From Simiduia curdlanivorans (lineage in GTDB: Bacteria; Pseudomonadota; Gammaproteobacteria; Pseudomonadales; Cellvibrionaceae): a DNA stretch of 64,000 nucleotides. Positions 53,960-61,699 of the stretch are shown here, piece after piece (within the stretch, counting starts at the first letter, position 1; the number at the start of each line of letters is the position of its first letter). The position numbers and the translations under genes are program-made. The notes under the pieces are model-generated. The model had not been told where the DNA came from, ran no database searches, and saw only the letters and a list, made by a program, of their open reading frames with translations. Where the stretch lies: positions 1,288,478-1,352,477 of the forward strand of contig NZ_JAUFQG010000006.1 in assembly GCF_030409605.1 (NCBI RefSeq), read 5' to 3'.

Positions 53960-54148
53960 ATGGATATTCAAATTACCGGCTTACTTGGCCTGTTAATATT
54001 TATCGGCGATATCTGGGCAATTTTGAACATTGCTCAGTCGAAAGTCACGATGGGGGCAAAACTACTCTGGGTACTACTCGTGCTCTTTCTACCGCTATTA
54101 GGCTTGATCATTTGGTTTTTTGCCGGACCAAAAGCAACAGCAGGCTAA
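53960..54148 (+). CDS. PLDc_N (phospholipase D N-terminal-like) small membrane protein
   Basis: 62 aa with two helices (ITGLLGLLIFIGDIWAILNI and LLWVLLVLFLPLLGLIIWFF) and the tail AGPKATAG. This is the stand-alone PLDc_N domain otherwise found at the N-terminus of cardiolipin synthases. It is 60 bp after the DUF1328 gene and convergent to a full cardiolipin synthase gene. A good ggaag site precedes the ATG. Confidence 0.88.
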   Translation: MDIQITGLLGLLIFIGDIWAILNIAQSKVTMGAKLLWVLLVLFLPLLGLIIWFFAGPKATAG

Positions 54149-54233
54149 ATCTGCACAGTTGGCGCTGCACTGATTTTTTAGCCTTAGGTGCAGCCAGCTA
54201 TTGAAGGCCATTAGCGGTAAAGGACAATCGCAG

Positions 54234-55646
54234 TTAAAGATAGGGAGCGAAAAGCGTTGTCATCGCCGCTCGCAACCGCAGCCAAAGCGATCTTTCCCGC
54301 AACTGCGAGAGGGTTAACGGTATCGCTTGATCAACCAGCTTATCGATGTGCTCTGCCATGGACTTGGTAAACTTCTGGTCGTAAATCTCAACTAGCATTT
54401 CGAAGTTTAACTTTAAACTCCGAGCATCCAAGTTAGACGAACCAAACAAACAATAGTAGCTATCAAAAACGTAAAGCTTCGAATGCATAAATGGCGGCGG
54501 CATTTGAAAAACCTGTATGCCAGGGCGTAAAAGTCGACCTAGTGCATGCTCACAGGCCCAACCCATGAGGCGATGGTCAGGCGCTTGCGGAATCAAAATC
54601 TGTACTTCTACCCCTCTCAATGCCGCCAATTGAATTGCCGTAACCAAGGGCTCAGGCGGAATAAAATACGGGCTAACCAGCCGAATCTTTTCTTTCGCGA
54701 GGGTGCAGGCCCCCACTAAAGCCATCAAACCTAGGTGTTCTGATTTGTCGGGGCCATCTTCGATTGCCCGACACAAAACGCCAGCCTCATCACTGAATTC
54801 AGGTAGCGCGATATTATCCTCAAGCTCGCCGCCACTAAATGACCAGTCGGCCAAGAAAGACGCCAGCAGCTGCCTGACAATCCGGCCCTCTACGGCAAAA
54901 AACTCGTCGATCGAAGCGGCGCGCGCATCGGTACTGACATTGCCGTTGACAATATTCATTCCGCCAGTAAACGCTTGAGCCTGATCGATAACCAACAGTT
55001 TCCTGTGGTTGCGCAAGTTAATATGAATGCGCGGCGGCAACAGCTTGGGCGGGTTAAACAATTCACACGCTACGCCCGCCGATCTAAAGCCAGCCACAGC
55101 ATCTGCTTGACTGGCAAACACGCCAAGCCCATCGAGCACCACCCGCACATCAAGCCCCCGCTGCTGAGCGGCGCCAATAGCCTCGATAAACCTCCAGCTT
55201 TCACCGTCGCCGTCAAAATTATAAAAGCAGGCGTAAATACTGCTTTTCGCCTTCGCTATGGCATTGAGCATCGCGGGATAGGCTTGATCGCCAGTATGGA
55301 AATGTTCAATCTGGCGGCTGGTACAGAGTAAGCGCCCACTCAGCTTCTGCATAGCTAACGCCTGCGGCTGCCAGCTCGCATCAACCAAATCGAGTTGATC
55401 GTCGCTCTCTCTGGCGAATAGCGCATACCTATTAGCCATGAGTTTATGGGCGCGCCGGGAAATGCGATTGATGCCAAAGATCCAATAAACGAGTGACCCC
55501 AAGAACGGCAAGCCAGCAATAACGATTAACCACGCGAACGCGGAGCGCAGATCTTCCTTGCGCAGCAAAAGATGGGAAAAACTAAAACCTGCCAAAAAAA
55601 TGTGCAGAAGTAAAAAAGGTACGCCGAGCGATACAGTTAGCGTCAT
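54234..55646 (-). CDS. cls: Cardiolipin synthase (ClsA-type phospholipase D family)
   Basis: 470 aa. Two N-terminal membrane helices, then two HKD motifs: HRKLLVIDQAQAFTGGMN and HSKLYVFDSYYCLFGSSN. It condenses two phosphatidylglycerols to cardiolipin at the inner membrane. The first HKD has the usual N-x-R-N-H-R-K form. It is convergent to the PLDc_N gene; no sigma-54 site was found on its own upstream side. Confidence 0.92.
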   Translation of the reverse strand: MTLTVSLGVPFLLLHIFLAGFSFSHLLLRKEDLRSAFAWLIVIAGLPFLGSLVYWIFGINRISRRAHKLMANRYALFARESDDQLDLVDASWQPQALAMQKLSGRLLCTSRQIEHFHTGDQAYPAMLNAIAKAKSSIYACFYNFDGDGESWRFIEAIGAAQQRGLDVRVVLDGLGVFASQADAVAGFRSAGVACELFNPPKLLPPRIHINLRNHRKLLVIDQAQAFTGGMNIVNGNVSTDARAASIDEFFAVEGRIVRQLLASFLADWSFSGGELEDNIALPEFSDEAGVLCRAIEDGPDKSEHLGLMALVGACTLAKEKIRLVSPYFIPPEPLVTAIQLAALRGVEVQILIPQAPDHRLMGWACEHALGRLLRPGIQVFQMPPPFMHSKLYVFDSYYCLFGSSNLDARSLKLNFEMLVEIYDQKFTKSMAEHIDKLVDQAIPLTLSQLRERSLWLRLRAAMTTLFAPYL

Positions 55647-55703
55647 TTACTTTCTCGTAATGTGTGAAATAGATAAGCAAGCCCGACTATAGCAAAGCCG
55701 CGG

Positions 55704-55716
55704 TGTAATTTTTTCA
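55704..55716 (+). promoter_or_regulatory. Putative enhancer-binding site (TGTA-N5-TTCA) upstream of the BON gene
   Basis: TGTAATTTTTTCA, centred about 126 bp before the predicted start site. Confidence 0.55.
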
Positions 55717-55808
55717 AAGCTGGCAACAAATACACGAAAGTCTTGAAATTCATGCAAATGCAGCCGAGCACAGGATGCCAAACCCGCTAAATTCAAGAGA
55801 TTGCAGGC

Positions 55809-55825
55809 TTGGCACACTATTCGCT
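55809..55825 (+). promoter_or_regulatory. Sigma-54 promoter of the BON-domain gene
   Basis: TTGGCACACTATTCGCT: perfect -24 element, -12 element TCGC, GG and GC 12 bp apart (55811 and 55823). The start codon is 111 bp further on. Confidence 0.72.
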
Positions 55826-55935
55826 AAACACCTTGTGCAACGTATTGATATCTACCGCTCGGGCGCTTGCCGCTCACAGCACTAGAGAAAGTACGGAACC
55901 GGCCGAATGGTCGAATTAAACCCAAGGAGTATCCT

Positions 55936-56550
55936 ATGAACAAGCTAACGAAAACGATTGGTACATTGACCCTCGGCGTGGCGATGGCAGCGTCTATCCC
56001 AAGTATCGCCGTTGCTGGTACGGATGAGGGTAAGGGCATGACATCCGAGTCGTCGGTATACTTTAGTAACGGCTGGCGCGAAGGTAAAATTGAAGCAGCC
56101 GTATTGTTTAACGAGCATTTAAACCCGTTTGAAATTGATGTGGAAGTTGGAAAAAATACCGCCTATTTAGTGGGCTCGGTGTCTAGCGACATAGAAAAAG
56201 ACTTGGCTGAACAGGTCGCCTTGAGCGTTGAAGGTATCGACAAGGTAGAGAATCGCCTTGAGATCAAGCCCGATGCCAAGCAAAAAACCACAAAGAGCGA
56301 GCGTCAGCAGCAAGACGGTAAGTTCGTTCAGGCCGTTAAAGACGCCACCATCGCCGCCGAAGTAAAAATGAAACTATTGGCCAGCGAACATGTGTCCGGA
56401 TTTGACATAGACGTCGACACTGAAAATAAGGTTGTCGTGCTGGAGGGCGATGTGTCGAGCGATGCCGCTAAAGATTTAGCCGGGCGAATCGCGGAAAATG
56501 TCGATGACGTCAAGCGTGTGGAAAACCACCTTAAAGTTGTAAAAAGTTAA
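55936..56550 (+). CDS. Periplasmic protein with two BON domains (OsmY-like)
   Basis: 204 aa from ATG 55936, with aaggag 9 bp upstream. Signal peptide (LTLGVAMAASIPSIAVAG), then BON 1 (IEAAVLFNEHLNPFEIDVEV to VENRLEIK) and BON 2 (IAAEVKMKLLASEHVSGFDI to VENHLKVV), joined by a charged linker. BON proteins bind phospholipids and protect the envelope under osmotic stress. A hairpin (56563-56583) follows the stop. Confidence 0.92.
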   Translation: MNKLTKTIGTLTLGVAMAASIPSIAVAGTDEGKGMTSESSVYFSNGWREGKIEAAVLFNEHLNPFEIDVEVGKNTAYLVGSVSSDIEKDLAEQVALSVEGIDKVENRLEIKPDAKQKTTKSERQQQDGKFVQAVKDATIAAEVKMKLLASEHVSGFDIDVDTENKVVVLEGDVSSDAAKDLAGRIAENVDDVKRVENHLKVVKS

Positions 56551-56820
56551 TTCGTGTTACTTGGGGTTGCGCAATGCAACCCCGCATGCTCGCATCACTT
56601 GATGCATCCAATCATAGATAAGCACCCAGCTATAACCCTATCTAGGCTACCTACCCTTTCTACCCTATTTACCTTATTTACCTGGCACCGTTGATTATGC
56701 GATGCAGAGCCAGTTTAGACTCACGACCGCCCAGGTTTAAATCGCGTAGAGCTTTCTGCTTTTATTCTACTAGGGGTAAATACTCAGCGCAGCGTCTCTT
56801 CCCCTTTCCGTTTCCTTCTT

Positions 56821-56880
56821 GTAGCTTGTAGCTTGTAGCTTGTGGCTTGTGGCTTGTGGCTTGTGGCTTGTGGCTTGTGG
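56821..56880. repeat. Heptamer tandem repeat
   Basis: Three copies of gtagctt then five of gtggctt in a row, with a partial ninth. The rest of 56551-57155 also holds a loose pyrimidine-rich run (taccctatttacctta and similar, about 56635-56690) but no gene. Confidence 0.9.
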
Positions 56881-56953
56881 TCGGCATTTTCACCTCTATT
56901 GGAAAAATAGATACACCGCCGACACGTCCCATTAAACACTGAACAAACAGCTT

Positions 56954-56966
56954 TGTACTATTTTCA
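56954..56966 (+). promoter_or_regulatory. Putative enhancer-binding site (TGTA-N5-TTCA) upstream of the DUF883 operon
   Basis: TGTACTATTTTCA, centred about 147 bp before the predicted start site. A nearby ttgtaaaaacaa (about 56971) is identical to one at about 53426 in the DUF1328 promoter region. Confidence 0.5.
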
Positions 56967-57079
56967 AATTTTGTAAAAACAATTGTAACCAAGGAAACAC
57001 AAAGAAGGCGTTATACCGATTAGGCAAAGAAATGAACGCAAATTACAAGACAATGGCTGAGAAAACACACTAAAAAAAG

Positions 57080-57096
57080 TTGGCACAGCTCGTGCA
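57080..57096 (+). promoter_or_regulatory. Sigma-54 promoter of the DUF883-to-PerM operon
   Basis: TTGGCACAGCTCGTGCA: perfect -24 element, GTGC at -12, GG and GC 12 bp apart (57082 and 57094). The start codon of the first gene is 60 bp on. Confidence 0.78.
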
Positions 57097-57155
57097 ACAC
57101 TATTTGTGGAAATGAAAGTGTAATAGCACCCACTGGTAAATTAAAGGAGAATACC

Positions 57156-57467
57156 ATGGCTACATCAAAAGCAACCGCTAGCAGTTCAAATGGCAGCTTC
57201 GGCTCACCCGTAGCGGATGTCGCGCGCGAGCAGGGCCACAACGCGGTCGATAAGTTAGCCGATCAAGCCGCCATCGCGGAGCAAAAAGTACGCAGCACTG
57301 CAGCCTCCTCTTCGGAGACCATTGGCGAAAAAACCGAGCAAGCAAAAAAAGTGGCTAACAAGGCAGCCGCCGACGTGCAGGATTTCGCCAAGAACAACCC
57401 TTGGACAACCGCCGGCATCGCCTTCGCAACCGGCGCTCTCGTTAGCGCATTTCTGCGTCGTAAATAG
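57156..57467 (+). CDS. DUF883/ElaB-YqjD-like membrane-anchored protein
   Basis: 103 aa with aaggaga 7 bp before the ATG. A Ser/Ala-rich start, an amphipathic helix (VDKLADQAAIAEQKVRSTAA), KVANKAAADVQDFAKNNPWT, and a C-terminal membrane helix (TTAGIAFATGALVSAFLRRK). The FAKNNPWTTAGIA...LxRRK ending is the signature of ElaB/YqjD proteins, which bind ribosomes or sit in the inner membrane in stationary phase. First gene of a four-gene operon. Confidence 0.88.
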   Translation: MATSKATASSSNGSFGSPVADVAREQGHNAVDKLADQAAIAEQKVRSTAASSSETIGEKTEQAKKVANKAAADVQDFAKNNPWTTAGIAFATGALVSAFLRRK

Positions 57468-57469
57468 TC

Positions 57470-57901
57470 ATGCTTAACAGCAAGTCGGATACTTTCAATG
57501 CACAACACCGCAGCGAAGGTGAGACGTTAGACGATGTGCGCCTAGGGCCAAGTATTGATGCTCTGGGCGCCGCACTAACGCAATTTATTAACGCGCGTCT
57601 GGCACTATTAAAAGCCGAATGGCAATTATCCTTGTCAGCTTTAGCCTTGTCCTTTGTGGCATTAGTGGCGCTGGGCGCACTATTGGCTATGACTTGGTTT
57701 GCAGGCTTCGCCGCGCTGTCCTACGGCGTGGCCATATGGCTCAACCATTGGCTCTGGGGCCTCTGCTTTTTTGGCCTGTGCCAATTATCGGCAATCACTT
57801 TGCTTTGGCGATTAAGCCGTCGGCTGGTCGGAAAAATCGGCTTTCAACATAGCCTTGCGATTGGGGAGATCACGCATGTTAAACCAACTGCTAAAACGTG
57901 A
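57470..57901 (+). CDS. YqjE-like membrane protein (phage holin superfamily III-like)
   Basis: 143 aa. An N-terminal helix (ALTQFINARLALLKAEWQLS) leads into two long membrane helices (FVALVALGALLAMTWFAGFA; HWLWGLCFFGLCQLSAITLL). This is the layout of YqjE, which follows YqjD/ElaB in enterobacteria too. It starts 2 bp after the DUF883 stop and overlaps the next gene. Confidence 0.75.
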   Translation: MLNSKSDTFNAQHRSEGETLDDVRLGPSIDALGAALTQFINARLALLKAEWQLSLSALALSFVALVALGALLAMTWFAGFAALSYGVAIWLNHWLWGLCFFGLCQLSAITLLWRLSRRLVGKIGFQHSLAIGEITHVKPTAKT

Positions 57902-58181
57902 AATGGCAGCACTCGACGCCGCCAAATTACAGCTAAGCATTAGTCGCTATGAATTAAGCCTTGCCAAAAATGATGTGATAGAAACCACTGAGGCATGCTT
58001 GGTTAAACCGGCCACCTTGGCAGGACTATTTGCCGGCGGCGTCGCTTCCGACCTACTGGCCGACAGCTCGACAAAAAGCAGCGGTTTCCTGTCGACCCTT
58101 AAACTCAGTTTCATAACGCAAATATTGGGCGCACTGGCAGATGCTGACGAAGTCGCAGCAACGCCAGCGAATGACTCATGA
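57876..58181 (+). CDS. YqjK/unknown small membrane-associated protein
   Basis: 101 aa from ATG 57876 with ggggaga upstream. It overlaps the YqjE-like gene by 26 bp and the PerM-like gene by 4 bp. It starts with an amphipathic helix (LKREMAALDAAKLQLSISRY), then a weakly hydrophobic Gly/Ala segment (TLAGLFAGGVASDLLAD). By position it corresponds to the third member of the ElaB-YqjE set, but sequence alone does not prove it. Confidence 0.65.
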   Translation: MLNQLLKREMAALDAAKLQLSISRYELSLAKNDVIETTEACLVKPATLAGLFAGGVASDLLADSSTKSSGFLSTLKLSFITQILGALADADEVAATPANDS

Positions 58182-59314
58182 CTAGCATTCCAGAACACAA
58201 CTCAGCCCCAGAATGCAGCACCGTTGCACCGGCCACCACCGCGCGCCAGTCTGCTTGGACCAATACGAAAAACCAGCAAATTATCTGCGCCTGCCTCATT
58301 CCAATCGCACTTGTCACATCGGTTGCGGGGCTCTATTACGGCAAGTCCATTCTATTTCCCATTACTTTGGCTTGGCTCTTGTCGCTATTACTCTCGCCCT
58401 TGGTGCGCTGGGCTGGAAAATTTAACCTGCCCAACCCGCTTAGCGCCGCGTTAGTGGTTGCGCTCTTGCTAGGTAATATTTATTTGATCGGTCAATTCCT
58501 CGCCGAGCCAGCAGCAAAATGGTTGGAAAAAATGCCACAAAAAACGGCGATGCTTAAATCTAAATTGAACCTTGTGCACGAACCACTAGCCGAGCTAAAG
58601 CGCGCCGGCGAGCAAGTTGCAAAACTTGCACAAGGGTCGACAGATCAACCCATCGTTGTATCTGTGCAAGACAACACCTGGATGCAAAACTTGCTGACCG
58701 ATGATTTACCCGCCTTATCCGGCACCATGCTAATTGTTGTGGTATTAACCTATTTTTTATTAGCCTCGCGCGGTTCCATGGTTCGCCAGGCGGGGCGCTT
58801 CGGTAGCGACTGGTCAATGCGCAGGCAACTGATGCGCATTACCGCTCAAGTTCGGCAACAGCTTTCCACCTATTTGGCCACCATCGCCCTTGTCAATTTA
58901 ATGCTCGCGTTAGCGACCAGCACCCTGCTGTGGAGTATCGATTTTCCAAACCCCTTGCTATGGGGGATGGTTGCAGGGTTGCTCAATTTTGCGCCCTATG
59001 TTGGGCCGCTGATTACACTGGGGCTACTGGCTTTGGTGGGCCTCACCAGCTTTGACTCGCTCGTCATGGCTTTGGCCGCACCAATGGGCTTCTTGGTATT
59101 AACCGCCCTCGAAGGACAGTTGATTACCCCTTCCATTGTTGGTTACAGAATGTCTCTATCGCCCACCATGGTTTTTCTAGCGGTAGTGTTCTGGACATGG
59201 CTGTGGGGCGTTGCCGGTGCGCTAATGGCCGCCCCCATTTTAGCTTGCGTTAAAATACTCTGTGAAAACCTAAGTTCTGAATCTAATTATGGTTTGATTT
59301 TTCAGAGCCAATAG
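58178..59314 (+). CDS. AI-2E family transporter (PerM-like)
   Basis: 378 aa with about eight membrane helices. Family blocks: YGKSILFPITLAWLLSLLLS (start), LLIVVVLTYFLLAS-like segment, LWGMVAGLLNFAPYVGPLI and TPSIVGYRMSLSPTMVFLAV. PerM/AI-2E proteins export solutes or act as Na+/H+ antiporters; substrate not determined. Last gene of the sigma-54 operon, ATG overlapping the previous stop (ATGA). Confidence 0.9.
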   Translation: MTSIPEHNSAPECSTVAPATTARQSAWTNTKNQQIICACLIPIALVTSVAGLYYGKSILFPITLAWLLSLLLSPLVRWAGKFNLPNPLSAALVVALLLGNIYLIGQFLAEPAAKWLEKMPQKTAMLKSKLNLVHEPLAELKRAGEQVAKLAQGSTDQPIVVSVQDNTWMQNLLTDDLPALSGTMLIVVVLTYFLLASRGSMVRQAGRFGSDWSMRRQLMRITAQVRQQLSTYLATIALVNLMLALATSTLLWSIDFPNPLLWGMVAGLLNFAPYVGPLITLGLLALVGLTSFDSLVMALAAPMGFLVLTALEGQLITPSIVGYRMSLSPTMVFLAVVFWTWLWGVAGALMAAPILACVKILCENLSSESNYGLIFQSQ

Positions 59315-59452
59315 TCGGGCAGCAGCCCCGTGCCTGCGGGTAGACTACTCGACCCATTGCCTAAGCGAGCACCGATATCTTTTAGTTGGGATTATTGCGG
59401 GTACGCCAAACCTTAATTCACCACAGCTGAACAAGGCGAAAGTGGCGAGATG

Positions 59453-60481
59453 TCAGTTTGACCCGCAGGATTCTCGGACTATTAATTTTGGTTGTAGCAA
59501 TGTCGATTCCACCTGTTCACCAGCAACAATACTGAGCAGATTTTCCACCAGCATTTCGCCCGCCACATTGGTATCTTGGCGCACTGTGGTGAGCGATGGC
59601 GTGATGTAGGCAGCGGATTGAATATCATCGAAGCCCACCACGGAAACATCGGTGCCCACTTTCACGCCACTTTTTTGCAGCGCGCGCAGCGCACCAATGG
59701 CGATTAAATCTGAAGCAGCAAAGATGGCGTCGAATGGAATATTGTCTGCGACTAGGCGCTGTACCGCTTCAAAACCAAAGGTTTCGATCGTTTCCGCGGC
59801 AATTAACAATTCGGCTGCATGATCAATATTGGCCTCGGCTAAGGCGCGGCAAAAACCGCGGTAGCGCGCGCTGAACTCTGGACTGTTGGCCGATACGTCG
59901 CCAAAAAACGCGATGCGCTTGCGCCCCAAGCTGACTAAGTGCCGGCCGGCCAGATAGCCGCCCTCTTCGTTATTACAACCGATCGAGCAACCGGGCTGAT
60001 CGTTATGCACCGCGCCCCAGCAAATAAAATGGGCGCCGTCTTCTTGCAAATTTTTTAGCCGCTCCACGTAACTATCGTACACACCGTAGCCCAATAGAAT
60101 TAATCCATCGGCGCGGTGGGAGTCTTCAAAGTCTCTATGCCAGTCTTCGCTTTGTTGTTGAAAGGTAACCAGCAGGTCGTAACCGCGCACGGCGGTCGCG
60201 CGGGTGATGGCGCCCAGCATCGATAAGAAAAACGGATTGATATGGGATTCGTCCGTAGTGGGGTCTTCGCGAATCAACAGCGCTAAAGTTCGGCTCGACT
60301 TGGCCCGCAAGTTACTCGCAGCCTTATCCACTTTGTAGTTCAGCTCGCGCGCAATGGCTTTAATTTTTTCGCGGGTTTCTAAGCTCACTAAGGGGCTATC
60401 GCGCAACGCGCGCGATACCGTTGACTGGGATACGCCGGCTCGGTAGGCGATATCCAACGACGTGGGCCTGCTATCTTTCAT
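59453..60481 (-). CDS. LacI-family transcriptional regulator
   Basis: 342 aa. LacI HTH at the N-terminus (SLDIAYRAGVSQSTVSRALR), hinge helix (VDKAASNLRAKSSRTLALLI) and a periplasmic-binding-like sugar domain (GCNNEEGGYLAGRHLVSLGR; DAIFAASDLIAIGALRALQK; VVGFDDIQSAAYITPSLTTV). It could repress the starch genes, whose operators fit the LacI type, but it is 24 kb from the nearest of them and has no operator copy at its own promoter. Its effector sugar is unknown. Confidence 0.93.
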   Translation of the reverse strand: MKDSRPTSLDIAYRAGVSQSTVSRALRDSPLVSLETREKIKAIARELNYKVDKAASNLRAKSSRTLALLIREDPTTDESHINPFFLSMLGAITRATAVRGYDLLVTFQQQSEDWHRDFEDSHRADGLILLGYGVYDSYVERLKNLQEDGAHFICWGAVHNDQPGCSIGCNNEEGGYLAGRHLVSLGRKRIAFFGDVSANSPEFSARYRGFCRALAEANIDHAAELLIAAETIETFGFEAVQRLVADNIPFDAIFAASDLIAIGALRALQKSGVKVGTDVSVVGFDDIQSAAYITPSLTTVRQDTNVAGEMLVENLLSIVAGEQVESTLLQPKLIVRESCGSN

Positions 60482-60652
60482 GACGGTTTTTTGCTCGTTT
60501 TAATTATCATTAGGCACAAGCCATCTCAGTGGCTTTGCTGCAGATTATAGAAAGCCAGCCGCAATGCCAAGGGTCAGGTTATAATGGCGCCCAGTTAACA
60601 TTCTCATTCGACTTAGCATTCCCATTTAGCACTTCCAACTAGAGACACGCCC

Positions 60653-61531
60653 ATGCCTTGGCTCCAACTCATTATTCACTCTACTCGCGCCCAAGCCTCA
60701 GCCATCGAGGAGGCATTAATGGACGTAGGCGCGGCGTCTGTGACCCTGCAAGACGATGCCGACCAGCCCATTTTAGAGCCGGCGCTGGGCGAAACACCGC
60801 TCTGGGATGCCACCCGCATCACCGGCTTATTCGAGGCCGATATCAACACTAAGGCCGTGAGCCTAGAACTGCTGGCACAATTACCTCAAGAACCCCTGAA
60901 CCTGAAATGGGAGCAACTGGAGGATAAGGATTGGGAGCGCGAGTGGATGGCGAGCTTCCAACCCATTTGCTGTGGCGAGCGCCTGTGGATCTGCCCGAGC
61001 TGGAAAGAGCCGCCCGAACCCGAGGCGGTAAACTTAATGCTCGACCCAGGCCTAGCCTTCGGCACCGGCACCCACCCCACCACCTTTCTGTGCTTGCAGT
61101 GGTTAGATCAACAATCTCTCGAGCAAGCCGCACTGGTGGACTTCGGCTGCGGCTCGGGCATTTTAGGCATAGCCGCACTGTTACTGGGAGCCAAGCAGGT
61201 TATTGGCGTGGATATAGACCCGCAGGCGCTCTTGGCCACCCGCGAGAATGCTGGCCGCAATGGCCTAGCCGCCGATGCCATGCCCGTGTTTTTACCCAAG
61301 GATGCGCCGCAAACAAGCGTCGACATCATGCTCGCCAACATTTTGGCCGGACCTTTGGTGGAGCTTGCGCCACTGTTAACCAGCCAAGTGCGGGCAAGCG
61401 GCTTGTTGTGTTTATCGGGCATACTCGCCAGCCAAGCCGATGCGGTCATGAGCGCCTACCCAGCCTTCGATTTCGACCCAGTGGCGCAAAAGGAGGAATG
61501 GGTTCGCTTAACTGGGCGCAAAGTTAGGTAG
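60653..61531 (+). CDS. prmA: Ribosomal protein L11 methyltransferase
   Basis: 292 aa, full length. N-terminal substrate-binding domain (WLQLIIHSTRAQASAIEEAL), linker with DPGLAFGTGTHPTT, then the SAM motif LVDFGCGSGILGIAALLLGA, IGVDIDPQAL and LANILAGPLVELAP. It trimethylates L11. The order prmA / DUF3426 / dusB is standard in gammaproteobacteria. Confidence 0.97.
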   Translation: MPWLQLIIHSTRAQASAIEEALMDVGAASVTLQDDADQPILEPALGETPLWDATRITGLFEADINTKAVSLELLAQLPQEPLNLKWEQLEDKDWEREWMASFQPICCGERLWICPSWKEPPEPEAVNLMLDPGLAFGTGTHPTTFLCLQWLDQQSLEQAALVDFGCGSGILGIAALLLGAKQVIGVDIDPQALLATRENAGRNGLAADAMPVFLPKDAPQTSVDIMLANILAGPLVELAPLLTSQVRASGLLCLSGILASQADAVMSAYPAFDFDPVAQKEEWVRLTGRKVR

Positions 61532-61699
61532 ACTAGGGCGCTTGGCGCGATTTACCTTATGGTTCACAAAGACTAAACTCTGCACTGCGCGGCCTAGCCG
61601 CCGGCGGCTGGCCAGTGTGTTCAACAATTAAGCGCCAACCAAACTTTTAGAATGACAGCCCTTAACCAGGCTCAAGATGCCGTAAGGATTACGACGCTC

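Noticed and set aside
55647..55800. Sigma-54 promoter for the cardiolipin synthase gene
   Set aside because: gagcacaggatgccaa read in reverse has GG-GC spacing of 10 rather than 12.
56762..56992. Minus-strand frame with KPQATSHKPQATS repeats
   Set aside because: It is only the translation of the heptamer repeat; no start signal or family match.
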